64,000 nt of DNA. It comes from Perca fluviatilis (taxonomy: Eukaryota; Chordata; Actinopteri; Perciformes; Percidae). This document shows, one piece after another, positions 35,671-47,948 of this stretch (the first letter of the stretch is position 1; the number at the start of each line of letters is the position of its first letter). Under the pieces are notes generated by a model, which saw only the letters and a list, made by a program, of their open reading frames with translations, made no database searches and had not been told where the DNA came from. Location: assembly GCF_010015445.1 (NCBI RefSeq), contig NC_053126.1, forward strand, positions 7,839,249 through 7,903,248. The letters are read 5' to 3'. Position numbers and translations under genes: made by a program.

Positions 35671-37912
35671 TCCTTTAGTTAAATACAAAACAATTCAACA
35701 CAATTCTTCCTTACATAGACATACACCGTATATCTACCGACCTACAGCTCACATATACCCATGCATACACAGGCACAGATGCATACACACATGCATACAC
35801 ACACATTTACACTTTTTTTTCTTCTTCTTTCTTTTCCACCTATCTTCTTCATTTCCGTCTATCTATAGTAAATCAAATAATAACACATCCATACTAGACT
35901 TAGTATATAGGTCCAGGAACCATACAGTGCGCTCAACCATGCGGCTCAGTCATACATGTTGTCATGTGAGATACACCTGCGTGTGTGTGTTTATGTTTTT
36001 GTGAGGCATAAAAGAGCATTAGATCCGCCTCCATCTGCATACAGCCTGTGTACACGCATCATCTGTTGGCTCATATACATCCACTTGCATGTTAATGTGT
36101 TATCTTTATTTCTCTGGATGATTGTGGACACTTTGTTCTAACTGCTTATACGTGGTGCTGGACGCTTGGTGATGTAATGACTACCTGAAGGGATACTTCT
36201 GTTGTGACCTACTGTAGCTGCGCAGCTAAACGGTACCATGCCAGCCATAACACCGCTCCAACATAGCTTTAAGCTCCTTTGGTTGCTAACTAGACAAGAC
36301 GATGATACAAGTTCAACACAGCTAATACGATAACTTCCTCTATTTGGCTATTTAACCCAGTTTACTCTGCCCTGGTAACCAGGTCCATTCCATTGAAATT
36401 GATTTATTTCACTCTAAAATCTTTGCTCTTTTTAATGCTGGTGAAGACATACAGGGTCTGTTTTATTTTGTAGGTTTATAGAAGCATTTGATATTTGAAA
36501 TGAAATTTAGACTAGCAGCAGAGGCAACTCAATATAAAGAGGTCTGCGCAGCCTCCAATAACCTCAAAGGAAAAAAATCCAAACATTATGTTTTACAGGG
36601 CATAGAGTTGCATCTTCAAAGGTATTTCTGTGATCTCACAGATTTCTGCCCAGAATGATAAAATGTGTGCTTGGGGTGAAACATCCCAAAAAGAAAAATA
36701 CTAATTTGTGTAACAGAACTTGGTTTTTGTTTTCTTCTTTTCTACCCCATGAGCAATATCAAGATGATCTCAGATTTATCTTGGGACCATTATACATGTT
36801 ATCATTAGGTATTATCAGTCATAATACACAACTGAAACAATGGCGTAAACAACAACAAAATATGTTAAAGTCTTCTGTATTGTCCTTATCAAATGAATAC
36901 ATAAGTAAATAAATAAAACAATCTCTCTTATGCAATCCTGCCAGCTTGGGAGTAACTTTCTCATAAATAAATAATGCAGGTTTTTTTTTCTTTCCAAATT
37001 GTCTGGGCATTTGAACAGCTAAGAATCTGAGGAATCTCATGCCTCACTGTCTTTATGTACATGTGGATCCGATTCCTGGCTGCTTTATCATCTGTGGTGT
37101 TATTCTGTTGTGTCTGCACCCTGTCTGCTTTCCTCTGTTGAAAAATAAAAATAAAAGAATATACACACGTAGGCGCTGACTGCCTGCTGGCCTTTTGAAA
37201 AATATAATACTCATTTTCAATACAAAGAGCTGCAGGATGCAGGGCGTCCTCTCCCACACACACACCCCTACTGGTAGACTTCAAACCGGTTATGAGAGAG
37301 ACTGAGAGGCTGAGACCAAAAAAGGGGAGAGAGTGAATAGAGAGGTATACAAAGAGAAAGTGGGATGGAGGTCGAGGGAGAGAGAACGCACAGACACAGG
37401 GAGAGCGAGCTGATGATGTGTCATAGTAATGCAACATCATATGCGTGACATCATATTCACACACACACATGGACAATCACATCCAAAGCAACAACACTCC
37501 TAATACCTGCATAGAAAACAATGTCAACAAAACACAGTGAAATCTCATTTAGAAGGAAAACAGATGCATGCAGCTATTCATAACAGTGTTATCAAACTGA
37601 CATGCATGTGCATCCTACAATCACAACATAACATAACCCAACATACTTCAATTATGGTACTTGTTTTAACAAAATAACTGACAATTTGTGGCTCAACTGA
37701 AGAGTATCCCGAAATCTCGGTCAAGTGAACTATTTTTATTGGACTGTGTGACATGTGCCCAGACATTTGGACCTGCTCTATAAAAGACCTGTGGAAAACC
37801 CACCCAAATCCAAACCTTAATTAGACCCCTTCTGAAAGAGGCTTGACGCTATATGATGCACCACATGATTGGAGCTGACAAGACAGCGCGCACGGATCCA
37901 CTCACACACACG
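35671..37912. other. No gene seen
   Basis: A+T-rich flanking DNA with short ATGCATACAC-type imperfect repeats (35755-35810). The open frame at 36961-37476 (minus) lacks recognisable motifs. Confidence 0.4.
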
Positions 37913-38232
37913 GGGCCCTATTTTAACGTGAAGCGCCTGGCACAGGTGCGTTTAGGGCGTGTCCAAATCCACTTTTGGTAGTTTCACGGCAGAAAAAAAG
38001 GGTCCGTGCGCCGGGCGCATGGTTCAAAAGGGTTGTACTTAGTGTCTTCATTAATTCATAGGTGTGTTTTGGGCGTAACATGCAATAAACCAATCAGAGG
38101 GTCATCTCCCATTCCTTTTAAAAACCAGGCACGTTTGGACCTTGGCACATTGCTATTATGATGGCGGATGATGGCGCACCGTAATGTTTTTATTTGTAAT
38201 CTTTTGCATGTTTGTGTGCTGCTGCGCTTCCC

Positions 38233-38293
<61 letters not shown>

Positions 38294-38576
38294 CAAGCAT
38301 TGTGTGTGCGCGCTGTGCACGAGTCTAGGCACATTTTACTAATTCACTGTATTGACTTTAGACCAGGTTTTTGTTGGTCAATGGCACGATCACTTCCCAC
38401 TGCCTCAAGATAGCAATAGACCAATAATTCACTTGAACACACCTCCCTTAAGACTAGCACGCCCATGGGCGCAAAGATGGGCGCAGGTGCATTTGCTATT
38501 TAAACGACGTGGGCGCTGGACAGGAAACTGACAACTTCGTCAGTCTTAAACTAGCGCCGGGTGCAAGATAGGGCCC
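37913..38576. mobile_element. DNA transposon, GGGCCCTAT termini
   Basis: Begins GGGCCCTATTTTAACG and ends (complement) GGGCCCTATCTTGCACCC. The interior is rich in GGCGC/GCGCC and contains a (GT)n array at 38232-38291. This is a widespread teleost non-autonomous element type, possibly Harbinger-like. No transposase and no convincing TSD, so the superfamily is uncertain. Confidence 0.75.
38232..38291. repeat. (GT)n microsatellite inside a transposon
   Basis: About 60 bp of TG with one TATG interruption. It arose within the GGGCCC-ended element. Confidence 0.96.
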
Positions 38577-39130
38577 ACAGACCCAAGGCCCTCTGCAATA
38601 GGTGCAATAAATAATTTTGACTTTGAGCTTGACTGGTGTCCCAAGTTGAGTCTTGGTTTCTAGGAACCCAGTTGACCTGTGAGGACCTTTGCTTCCTTCC
38701 CATTGTTTTGTCTGGCAGTGCTAATAGCGTCATAGCCGAGCTTACAATAGTGTCAGTTTCATAGCAGCTATATCATGTCAGTGATGAACTTTTCATGACA
38801 ACGCAATGTGTATTATTAAACAAAATCACATGTAGGTTCCCTGCCTTATTATGACCCATTTTGAACCAATGATCCATAAAGTCGGGTTCCAGATTGAAAA
38901 CCCCCTCTCATCTGTGAGGGGAAAAACCAAAAGTGTGACACTTGTAGCTACAGTGTGTAAAATGTCATAGGAGAACAGCGAGCAAATCAGATCATCCGCA
39001 TTCATTAAAATTCGGTCGCAACTTCAATTACAAAATTTGAACTCCCTGTCTAACTTTAATATTGGGATTATATAAATGGGAAATTACAAAAGAACAACAA
39101 CAAAAAGGTGTGTCATTTTCACCATATAAA

Positions 39131-39760
39131 AACAAGGCAGCTTTATTTGTATAGCACATTTCAGCAACAGGGCAATTCAAAGTGCTTTACATAAATAAAT
39201 ACAAAAATGATTAAAAACATTAAAGACAGATAGAATAGGAGAATAAAGGTTACAGTGCAGTATAAGAAATTAAACATTAAAGAAACAGTTAAACATATAA
39301 AAGCAGATAAAATCTGAGATTTTAGGCTGAGAGTATGGGACAATGTACAGTATAAGCCGTTGCTCTATACACGTAATCCAAGCACAATCCTTGCCGTTCC
39401 CACCGGTCTTAGTTTTTCATTCTCTTCATGAGCTTATATAGATTGTCATACAGTTTCAACAATGCAACTTCAGTAGAAGACATGAACAATTATTTAAAAA
39501 AAGGCAACATCAAAAAGATAGGTCTTCAGCCTTGATTTAAAATAACTGAGAGTTGCAGCAGATTTCTGGGAGTTTGTTCCAGATATGTGGAGCATAAAAA
39601 CTAAACGCTGCTTCCCCCTGTTTAGTTCTGACTCTGGGGACAACAAGTAGACCTGTCCCAGACGACCTGAGAGGTCTGGGGGGTTCATAGTGCAGTAGCA
39701 GATCAGAAATGTATTTTGGCCCTAAACCGTTTAGTGATTTATAAGTATATATTATAAGTA
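39131..39760 (-). mobile_element. L2/Rex-like LINE 3' end
   Basis: Read on the minus strand, a 64-codon open frame (39688-39494) contains FMLHISGTNSQKS and YFKSRLKTYLFD. These resemble the C-terminus of APE-type non-LTR retrotransposon polyproteins (pattern W/I..LP..LR...FK..LKT.LF). It is followed by a 3' UTR ending 'GAAATGTGCTATACAAATAA', the classic tail. The middle (about 39300-39480) is less familiar and may be an insertion. The element is heavily 5'-truncated. Confidence 0.65.
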
Positions 39761-40069
39761 TTTTTTTAAATCAATTCTTTAATAAAGTTAAATGAGGGGG
39801 CACAAACAACTGAGAAGAATATATAATGGGATGGTTACGTAAAAGTTTTCATTGCATTGCCTGAAATATAACTACTGTGTGAGGAGATCCAGATAATTAC
39901 TTGTTGCAAGTAATCTTCAGACTTCAGGTTATAAGGTCAGGATAACTGCCTAACATCTGGCGCGTGTTGTTGCTCTTGAAATCCCTTCGCGTCCTCAAAC
40001 AATAACAAACTTTGAGCTAGGAAGCTACAGGCTGAAAATGGCAAGTTTTTAAGAACATTTGGTTGGTGC

Positions 40070-40436
40070 AACAAAGCAGGCCTGCTTGGTTCTTTCGGGG
40101 AATGATGTAAAGATTTACAAAGAATATGCTTACGGCATTTACATCCTAACTGGGACGTTTTGGGACCGATTGGTGGGGATTGCTTTGGACAAAATACACA
40201 CGGCGATACAATGGTGAGAGCAAATTATGTTTAACCATGTATCCAGCTAATTTAAATAGCTCATGTTATTGTATTGTGTGAACAGTTAAGTTGATTCAAT
40301 ATTTTATGAGAAATCCTCTCGGTTGTTGAAATGCAAACAACGCAGAGCATTTTTTTCTCCTATCCCATTACGTTTCTGTGGTGTAGCCAGACCTTACTCC
40401 ACAGCGTCGAGGCGATAGGTCAGGCAATGCGAGACT
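40070..40436. mobile_element. MITE-like remnant with terminal hairpin
   Basis: The right end 'GCCAGACCTTACTCCACAGC...GGTCAGGCAATGCGAGACTA' (40386-40436) is another member of the hairpin family seen at 3493-3528, 30158-30206 and 32301-32390. The left end is not resolved. Confidence 0.5.
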
Positions 40437-40800
40437 AGTGCCAGGGTAACATTCAGATCAGTGACAAACAGCAATGTAATGCCGTCCACAACACCGCAAA
40501 GCACAGTACGTGCTCATACATTAACACAGGACTAATTCCATATTTCTTATATCAACAAAGATTCAACATAACATGCTTCACAGGGTAGTATACTATTGCA
40601 GGGCTAGTGTATTTGATTAGATTAGTAAATACAAGTTTGTTTAGTTATTGTGTTTACCTCTTGTGCATGTACTGTATGTCTCCAACCAGTGACGTAGTCG
40701 TAAACATTGATGAGGGCAAAGTATGTACTCCTGTCGGTGATTTTTTATGAGGCAAACAAAATAGTAGCAGGACCTTTTTCTTAATTTGACACCATAAATG

Positions 40801-41268
40801 TAACCTGACTCCGCCGGATGGATTGCTTCGCATTTGCTCGGCATATCCATCTGGCAACCTTCCGTTGGAGAACTTTTGAGAAGGGGCGAAAATACTGGTT
40901 AGCTGATTGGATAAACCATCTGTCTATCACCACCTATGTTGGTGATAGACGGGCCAAATCAACCAATCGGATCTTGCCGAAACCAGTCGGGAGAAGAGCA
41001 AAAACATCTTTTCCTCCGAGAAAAGCCTCCAGTGCCGTTTTCTGCTCTTCTTTCAATGAAGGAATACTTTCTAATTCGGATAAAACTTGTGCGATAGCTA
41101 CGCTCATCTCATCCGTGGAAGCTGCCATGTTGTTTAGACTGAACAGTCGCTTCTCGTTACGTCACACCTAAACCCGCCTCAAAAGCGCTGATTGGTCGGT
41201 CGTTTGGCGAACGGCTCCAAATTTTCTCTATCTCAAGATCAAGAGATCAGGACGGTCTCACGAGGCTA
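40801..41268 (-). mobile_element. Short transposon with 9-bp TSD carrying a helicase fragment
   Basis: Flanked by identical CCATAAATG (40792-40800 and 41269-41277). The termini are TAACCTG and, complemented, TAGCCTC. The flanking identity extends to 11-12 bp depending on where the end is placed. It carries the start of a RecQ-like helicase frame, described separately, joined abruptly to the opposite terminus. This suggests an internal-deletion derivative of a larger autonomous element. Confidence 0.75.
40934..41128 (-). pseudogene. Truncated RecQ-like helicase N-terminus in a transposon
   Basis: Minus-strand frame starting MAASTDEM, with LKEEQKTALEAFLGGKDVFA then LLPTGFGK. This is a superfamily-2 (RecQ/DEAD-like) helicase motif I, Walker A type, preceded by the usual E-Q-..A motif region. 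Directly after GFGK the sequence departs from the family and ends at ARLSPT. Only about 50 of the several hundred residues needed remain, so no active helicase is made. A second, more decayed copy is at 56988-57150. Confidence 0.7.
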
Positions 41269-41277
41269 CCATAAATG

Positions 41278-43053
41278 TACACGTCAGGTAAAAGTGGTGA
41301 TCAAACAACAAGGTAAAGATGTGCAGGTAGGTGGGTTTTCCTTGAACTTACTTACTTACTACCATCTGTCTTTTAAACCCATCACTGTGCGTTTCTGCTC
41401 GACTTTACATTCCATTGAGTTGTGTCTGAAACTGTTGCGAGAGGAGTCTGCACAGTCTGTCACATTATGAGCTCCCTGCAGAGAGATAGACATAAAGTGA
41501 GACAAAGACAGTAAATAAGTCTGTGTATTGAGAGCTGAACAGAGACGCTCTAATAAAGGTGAGACGGTGAAACGGGAGAAGGAGAGGGCAGGAGAAAATG
41601 AGATGGAAATGACACCGCGATAAATAAAAAGATGAGCAAAAGACAGAGGAGGAAGCAAACTTCCGCTGCTGAGTCACATATATCTGTGAAGTCTCCCTAC
41701 ATTTCCAGAAACTTCTGTTCAGTCCTCGCATACTCAGCTGTGTAACGGTATGCGTGTGCATTTGTGTGTGCGCTGGTGCAGCTGTGCATTCCAATCAGAG
41801 AGATATAACCCACATGCCCTCGTTGACGGCCCCACCCCCCCACCAGCTCCCTCACATTATCCACTAAGACCCTCTGCTTCCCTACCATCTGGACCAGTCA
41901 GCATATATACTGTGTAGTATTTGTCTGTCTCCAGCCTCATGTCTCAGATTCCCAGAAAGAAGAATTATCTGCTATATGTCACCCCATGATATCCTAACAT
42001 AAACCTGAATAGCAGAGAACACAACAGGCTTTAAAAAAAAAATTAAAATCAACGTACTTAAATGCTCAGCTGGTTCACACGACCGACGGCTACCATAACG
42101 TGTTTCAGAACAGACGGCACACCCGCAGCTGATAATTAATAAAGAGGATAGCACTTTATGAGAAAGCAGTGAACATTGTTTTTTTATGATTTACAGATGT
42201 CAGTTTACAGGTTTTTCTCACCAAGCACTAAGCATCCACTAACAATGTTTACTGGCTAGATCTACTCCTGGCAGCCGTAGCTATCATTTAGCCGACATAA
42301 GCTACTTTCGTGTCTGTTTTGGCCACCTTTCACACCTTAAACTTAAACAGGTTCTGAGCTTCAGACTGACACACCGATTCACAATATAATTGGTAGAAGA
42401 GTCAAAATGTAGGGCGAGTCCATGTTTTTATTTAAATTTTTAGGTTTTTATATCATTCAGTTCCTTATATATTCAAATCTAAATATTCATATTTTGGATT
42501 GAAAACGATTTACCGCTTGACCTGATGATTCACTTAAAAACAAAACGTTTTTTAACTACATTTTACTGAGATGGACAAATATAAGTTTGGACAACAGCAT
42601 TCAAAACAAGCAGAATGTCAAAATGCATTGACAAACATTTATAGCACCAGATTAAGACGTTAAGTGTCCCAAGTTCTCTCACACTACACCGCTCCTCCGC
42701 TACAAAATAGTCAGCTAAATGACATGTAATGTTATGTGTCCATAAGTGTGCTATACATGGTTATCTTGCACAGTGCAGGAGTGTGTAGCAAAATAAGCAT
42801 AAAGCAGCATTAACCTTTTCTAGTAAGACTGCAGACATAGATGATAATAGCAGGTGAATAGTTTAATTACTACCTTTTCGAAGAGTTATGATTCTCTGCA
42901 CCACACCGTGATAAAAAGCACTTGCTGAAGGCTTAACGATGACAACTAAAGGCAAAATTAAACTTTTGGCCCTAAGCAGGCCTAAATCGATCGAATTGAA
43001 TCGTCGGTTTGAAGTCCTCACATCCATCAATTCTGACCTGCATACATATACAG
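41278..43053. other. No gene or clear repeat seen
   Basis: A+T-rich flanking DNA. The open frames at 41359-41888 (minus) have no recognised domain. Confidence 0.4.
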
Positions 43054-43224
43054 TTATTGACCCTTTGCAAACACGTGACCACGACCACGTGACGACGCCA
43101 TGATGGACGGCAGAATCACCGGAAGCACAAGCTAAACAGTGTAGTAGACGAGCAGAAAGTTTCATTAGTTTCAAATAAATAACACTAAATAAAGTGTAAT
43201 AATAATAATACCATCTTCTTCTTT

Positions 43225-43573
43225 ATGGCTTCTTCTATTGAACAAGTTGTCGTGTCGTTATCGGTCGAGGTAGGGCATATAGGTGCTCACAAATAGCGGT
43301 ATTTGGAGAAGTACCCTTACCGACCCTTACCTTCTTCCTCCCTCCGTTTTCACGGACCTCATTAAATCGCCGAGTCTGGCCGACTTCAGTCCACACGATC
43401 TGTACCACTATGTGGTAAACGGGGTATCCCCAGACACTGTTGCTGATCTCAAACCTTTCAAAAGTCTGGATGCTTACCAGTTCTTTGTAGCTGGCTGGGT
43501 TACAGGGACGCGATGCTACGCTAACGACGGGGGGGAGGTACCTCATAATGGGAAAGATAAGACATCAATCTAG
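43225..43573 (+). pseudogene. Damaged transposon ORF (ISL2EU accessory-protein-like)
   Basis: An ATG at 43225 opens a short frame (MASSIEQVVV...), which stops. Coding-like sequence resumes in another frame: LTDPYLLPPSVFTDL, DLYHYVVNGVSPD and FKSLDAYQFFVAGWV. The YxxxGVS...FKSL.AY..F..GWV pattern is what I recognise from the N-terminal part of the YqaJ-nuclease/SWIM-type ORF of fish ISL2EU elements. At least one frameshift is present and the nuclease part is missing. Confidence 0.55.
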
Positions 43574-43797
43574 GGTTTATTTTGTATTAACATCTATTCT
43601 TTACTTAAGTAAAGATTTATATAACACGTCACAGTCTATGTTTTTAGAGGACATGGTCGGTCGTGGCTACCCACGTAGTACCGTTGTTCACTGTTTGAGC
43701 CAATGCAACTTTCTAATGGATGCCTGAACGCATCCCAGCTCTGGGAAGTGCAGTCATTCACATTCATCACATGTTAAACCATGCAGTAAATCACAAA

Positions 43798-44659
43798 GGG
43801 CCTGATTTACTAACACTAGCGCAGTTTGCGCTGCGTCTGTTTATGCGAGTTCGGTAATAGCGCACGCTATGCTTACACATTTTGCGTAGTATTTATCAAC
43901 CCTGACACCCATCAGGCAATCAGTGTCTTTCTCCGCCCACTACACCGTAAATTGCGCTGTAGCAAAGCGGTACTTGTGCTATGATATGGCTGAGTGCAGA
44001 CTGCGATATTCCCACAGCTGATGCTATGACTGTTTGAAATGATCCTGATGCCAATATTTGTAATGTAGCGAGGAGTTTAACAACTGCTGGAATGGGATGT
44101 GAACGCTGTGTGGGAGATTCAATTTCATCTTTGATTTCTTCCAGTAACTCTAATATTGCATGGCTGCTTGATCTGTAACGAAATTTGATATTGTTTTCTT
44201 TTTAAAACTGACAAAGTGTGATTTTTGTGTTAAAATTATTTTCAGCCTCGCCTGTCTTCGTCTTGCTCAAATTACTGTTGCCATTTCACCAGCGGCATAA
44301 AACTCTACGAGGAAACCTCGATTGCGGCTGGTTTAGACCTGGCTTTAAGAGTAAGAGGTGGAGAATTTCCCCGCAGAATAGAGGCGCTCTTACTGACAGT
44401 CTTTGTAAATACCACGGAATATATAATTAGGGCGCACTTTCGCTTATCCTCCCACCTTTTGGGTGGAACTCCCACTTTCCTCACCGACTCCCACGAACGC
44501 ATATTGAAAGCGCAACTTGTCTCTTCTCGCTCATGTGGCAGACAATCTGCGATTCTACCCAAGTGCGCCCTGTTTGTAAATATGCCGCATCGGTTACGTC
44601 CGTCTTTGCGACCAATTAGCGCCTGGAAACAGGCGCAAACGGCTTGATAAATCTAGCCC
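43798..44659. mobile_element. Harbinger-like element nested in the ISL2EU-like element
   Basis: The left end GGGCCTGATTTACTAAC and complemented right end GGGCTAGATTTATCAAGCC are imperfect inverted repeats. Both are followed inward by GCGCA/TTTGCGC wording, as in PIF/Harbinger non-autonomous elements of fish. It is 862 bp. No convincing 3-bp TSD. Its position inside 43054-45287 makes it the younger insertion. Confidence 0.65.
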
Positions 44660-45287
44660 AGAGTGTATATAATCAGTAGTAACCACACATAATGTAACAT
44701 CTAGCCATCTTCTTATCTGTGATTATATTCGCTGTTGACCAGTGGATATTTCGACGCGATGGGCAGCAGCTAGCGAGCAGTCCAAAGCGGTGTGATATGG
44801 CTCTGGCTGCAGCTAGCTGGTCGGCTAACCGGGGTAGGAGCTACGCAGACCCGCATTTAATTCGGTTGTTTGGCCTTTTTGAAGCTAGTTTCCGTGCCAT
44901 GTCATCTTTAATTTAACCAATATTTTTTGTATGTGTGTTAAGTTAAATGATCAAGGGAACGGCTTTCTTTTTGGGATATGTAGGTCAGTGAATAACCGAT
45001 GATAGTTATGTGGGACCTGTTAGCAGGAAGAGCTGGTTAGCACAGCAGCTAGCTGGCTGAGGAAGTTTTATTATTATTATTTATCAGTTATTTAAAACAG
45101 AAAGGCAATACATACACATGCTTGTGTTGGTGAGGATTACTCTGCATATTGTGTATGTGAGAACATGAACAGCGAACACGTACTCGTTTGACTTGCCGTC
45201 CGTCTACAGAACAGCTCTTCCGCCGTCCGTCATGGCGTTCATAATTCGCGGGAGTAGAGTGTGATGTCACGTGCAAAGGGTCAATAA

Positions 45288-45954
45288 TAACAAATGACAA
45301 ACAAAGCTGAAATGCAATGCATGCAATACCACTTCCTTTTTAAGTGAGTTAGTATGCATGTAGAAATGTGACAGTAGAGTAAGTATATTATCAACCACAT
45401 AATGGATCACAATTAAAAAGTCAATACCGAGCTACAAGTTGGAAGCCACTGTGGAAACAGGAAATGCTCCCTCTCATTTGCTATCATCTTTCTGCTTCGG
45501 TTGTTCCGTCTTCACTGGACTTTCAGCTTAGTTTCATCATCCGCCAAAGGCACAAACACACGTGTGGAGGACCTTAAATCCAGTAAATATGGCTTATTAG
45601 ATTGGAGTGTCAAATATAACCCTCTGTTACAACGTACAGCATTTGTGTGTGTTGTTGTGTGTATGCGAGGGAGTACATGTGCGTGTGTTTGTGCGCGAGT
45701 TTGTGTACTCCGAGGATCGTGAGGTTAGAGGAGAGGATTCACAACGAGGTCTGTGGCATCGCCTCCATGACGCCGGCTTGACTGCTCTCACTAATGAGAC
45801 AGTGACACGCGCACATGGGCGCGCATACGGGCACACACACACCACACACACCACACACACAAGAGTGGCTCTGAACAGACACGGTGAATCACCATTTCAT
45901 CTGATCTGCCTCCAAACAACCCCACTCACTAAACCATTTTCTGGACTATAAGAC

Positions 45955-45991
<37 letters not shown>

Positions 45992-47565
45992 CCAAAAGGT
46001 CCTTGTCCTGTCAGCTTCTCATAGTTAATCCCCTCCCCCCCATCTCTCGCTCTCCCTGTGGCACCTCACACTCGTTATCCATTTCTCTCTTTCTCGCTCT
46101 TAATACTTCCCTCTTTCTCCGTCTCTTAGAGAGAAAGCCTTGATCATTTGATTCTTTTTCACTTTGCCATTGTTCTTTTTTTGTCCAAGTAGTATGTCTT
46201 GGCAGACACAGCATACAGCGCATGGGTGTCTGTGGGACTGAAACATATGTTCATCAAAGAAGGATTACTGTCCAGTGGTTTTCTAATCTAAATACAGCCC
46301 TTGCAGGAGCATGACATTCTGATACTGATCGCACACACACACACACACAGTCTTGACCTACAGAGGTTGTGAGGTTGGCTGTCCTGGGTCACTGGACCTA
46401 CGCATCACCCAATGATAATCACCTTCCCATACAGCTAACCAATCAGAACGCTGATGGGCAGATGGCATGGACTCTGTAATCTGGGGATATGATTTTATCT
46501 TGGGCTTTGATATGTTGCCTTTCTTGAAGAATATCCGTGGCAATCATCTACGTTGTTGTGTGGTGTTTGCAGAAAATGTAGCTGATGCATGGACATGTCA
46601 GGACTCTGGATGCTGTCTTTAGGAATTTACTGCCATTCATTTTTAAACACTATAAAAAAAACAACAACTAGTGAATACTTGCTGAACGTGGACAATCTAA
46701 CACAGTAAACTTGACTCCTTGAGTCAACTGACTTCGGTGACGTACGCGGAAGTCCTGCCTCCCTTACTTAGTGTTGCTACGCCTGTGAAGCTTTCCATTC
46801 TCACATGCCGGACACATTTATCATTTGATATTCTTCATGAGTTTTGAATCCATGGGTCCTTGTTTTCACACGGGAGTACACAAAAGCAGGGTTCTCATTT
46901 CTAGCCGCCAGCCATCAATCTTGTTGGCTGAAATAACAACCGTTGCAAGCATTTTACTGCAGTTGGTATCGTTAGCTTTACGAATTGGTTGAAATTATCA
47001 ACTTGCTAAAAAACTGAGGCCAAAGCTAAAGTCCCAGGCAAAAAAGTCAATTGTCTCACAAGATGAAAATCCATGTGGAAGACATGAAGATAAAGGAGTA
47101 GCATTGTATTTTGCACTACAGAGTAGAACTAGTTAGCCCTATATCGAGTAGGCGATATGAGGGGGGACGCCATCCCCTTTGTTGGCAAAATGACCCAAAT
47201 GATCATCCCTTGTTAACCTGCCTTCTCTCTCCATCCCCTCTGAGGTCACTAATAGGCGGACGGCGGTCCGGACCTATAACCGATATTTATTGCGAATTAT
47301 TAAATTTTGACAGAACTTTTCTATTTTAGCCTTCATGGCACTGGTTTAGTAGCCCAGGCAACTCACAGACCAATTGCATGCATTTTAAATCATCTCACGT
47401 GATGCTACTCAGCCAATCGAATCCGAGCATTCTGTGCAGACACACACACACACACACACATGCCATGTTCTAAAAACAGAGCTTTTCATCAACAATGGAC
47501 AGACTACGGGCAGTTCAAAACCAGGATGTCTCCTCAGTAGGCAATTTTAGGGAGAATGGAGAGGG
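45288..47565. other. No gene; short CA/GT tracts
   Basis: CA or GT tracts at 45834-45860 (CACACCACAC type), 45957-45987, 46331-46348 and 47441-47460. The rest is unassigned. About 46890-47340 reads like decayed transposon DNA, but no termini were found. Confidence 0.45.
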
Positions 47566-47668
47566 GGGGGGGCTGGGGTGGCACTTCTGGGGTTCAGCAT
47601 TTTACTCAAGGACACTTTAAACCACCAACGCAACGAGTAATTGACAAACCTACCACCTGAGCCAAATG
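47566..47668 (-). mobile_element. tRNA-derived SINE fragment, family 2
   Basis: Minus strand: 'TTGGCTCAGGTGGTAGG' (A-box region) and 'AAAGTGTCCTTGAGTAAAAT' followed by GCTGAACCCC, matching the head and centre of the SINE at 21878-22183. The B-box region is decayed and the 3' part is missing. Confidence 0.65.
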
Positions 47669-47874
47669 TAAGCTAGACATGGACAAAGATAAACCGGTAA
47701 TAAATCTCCCTGACATCACTGTTCTTCAACTTTATGTCAATCCACGTCCGTCCAAAGATTTCCACTGACTTTGTATGCACTTACACCGTTATTTATGTTC
47801 TCATCGTTTATGCTGTAAACTGACCAACAGTCTGGTCTCCCTGAAACTTGGAGCATTCCTTTGAGATCTGTAAC

Positions 47875-47876
<2 letters not shown>

Positions 47877-47947
<71 letters not shown>
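47877..47947. repeat. (GT)n microsatellite, about 35 units
   Basis: Pure GT over 71 bp. Confidence 0.98.

Positions 47948-47948
<1 letters not shown>

Larger units (their letters stand above)
43054..45287. mobile_element. ISL2EU-like DNA transposon with a nested Harbinger-like element
   Basis: The left end TTATTGACCCTTTGCAAACA and right end ...GTGCAAAGGGTCAATAA are inverted repeats (15 matching bases, then CACGTGAC/TCACGTG wording). TTGACCCTTTGC-like ends with AT/TA-type duplications are what I know from teleost ISL2EU elements. Inside are a damaged frame resembling the YqaJ/SWIM-associated ORF (43225-43573) and a separate element at 43798-44659. No intact transposase. Confidence 0.75.
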
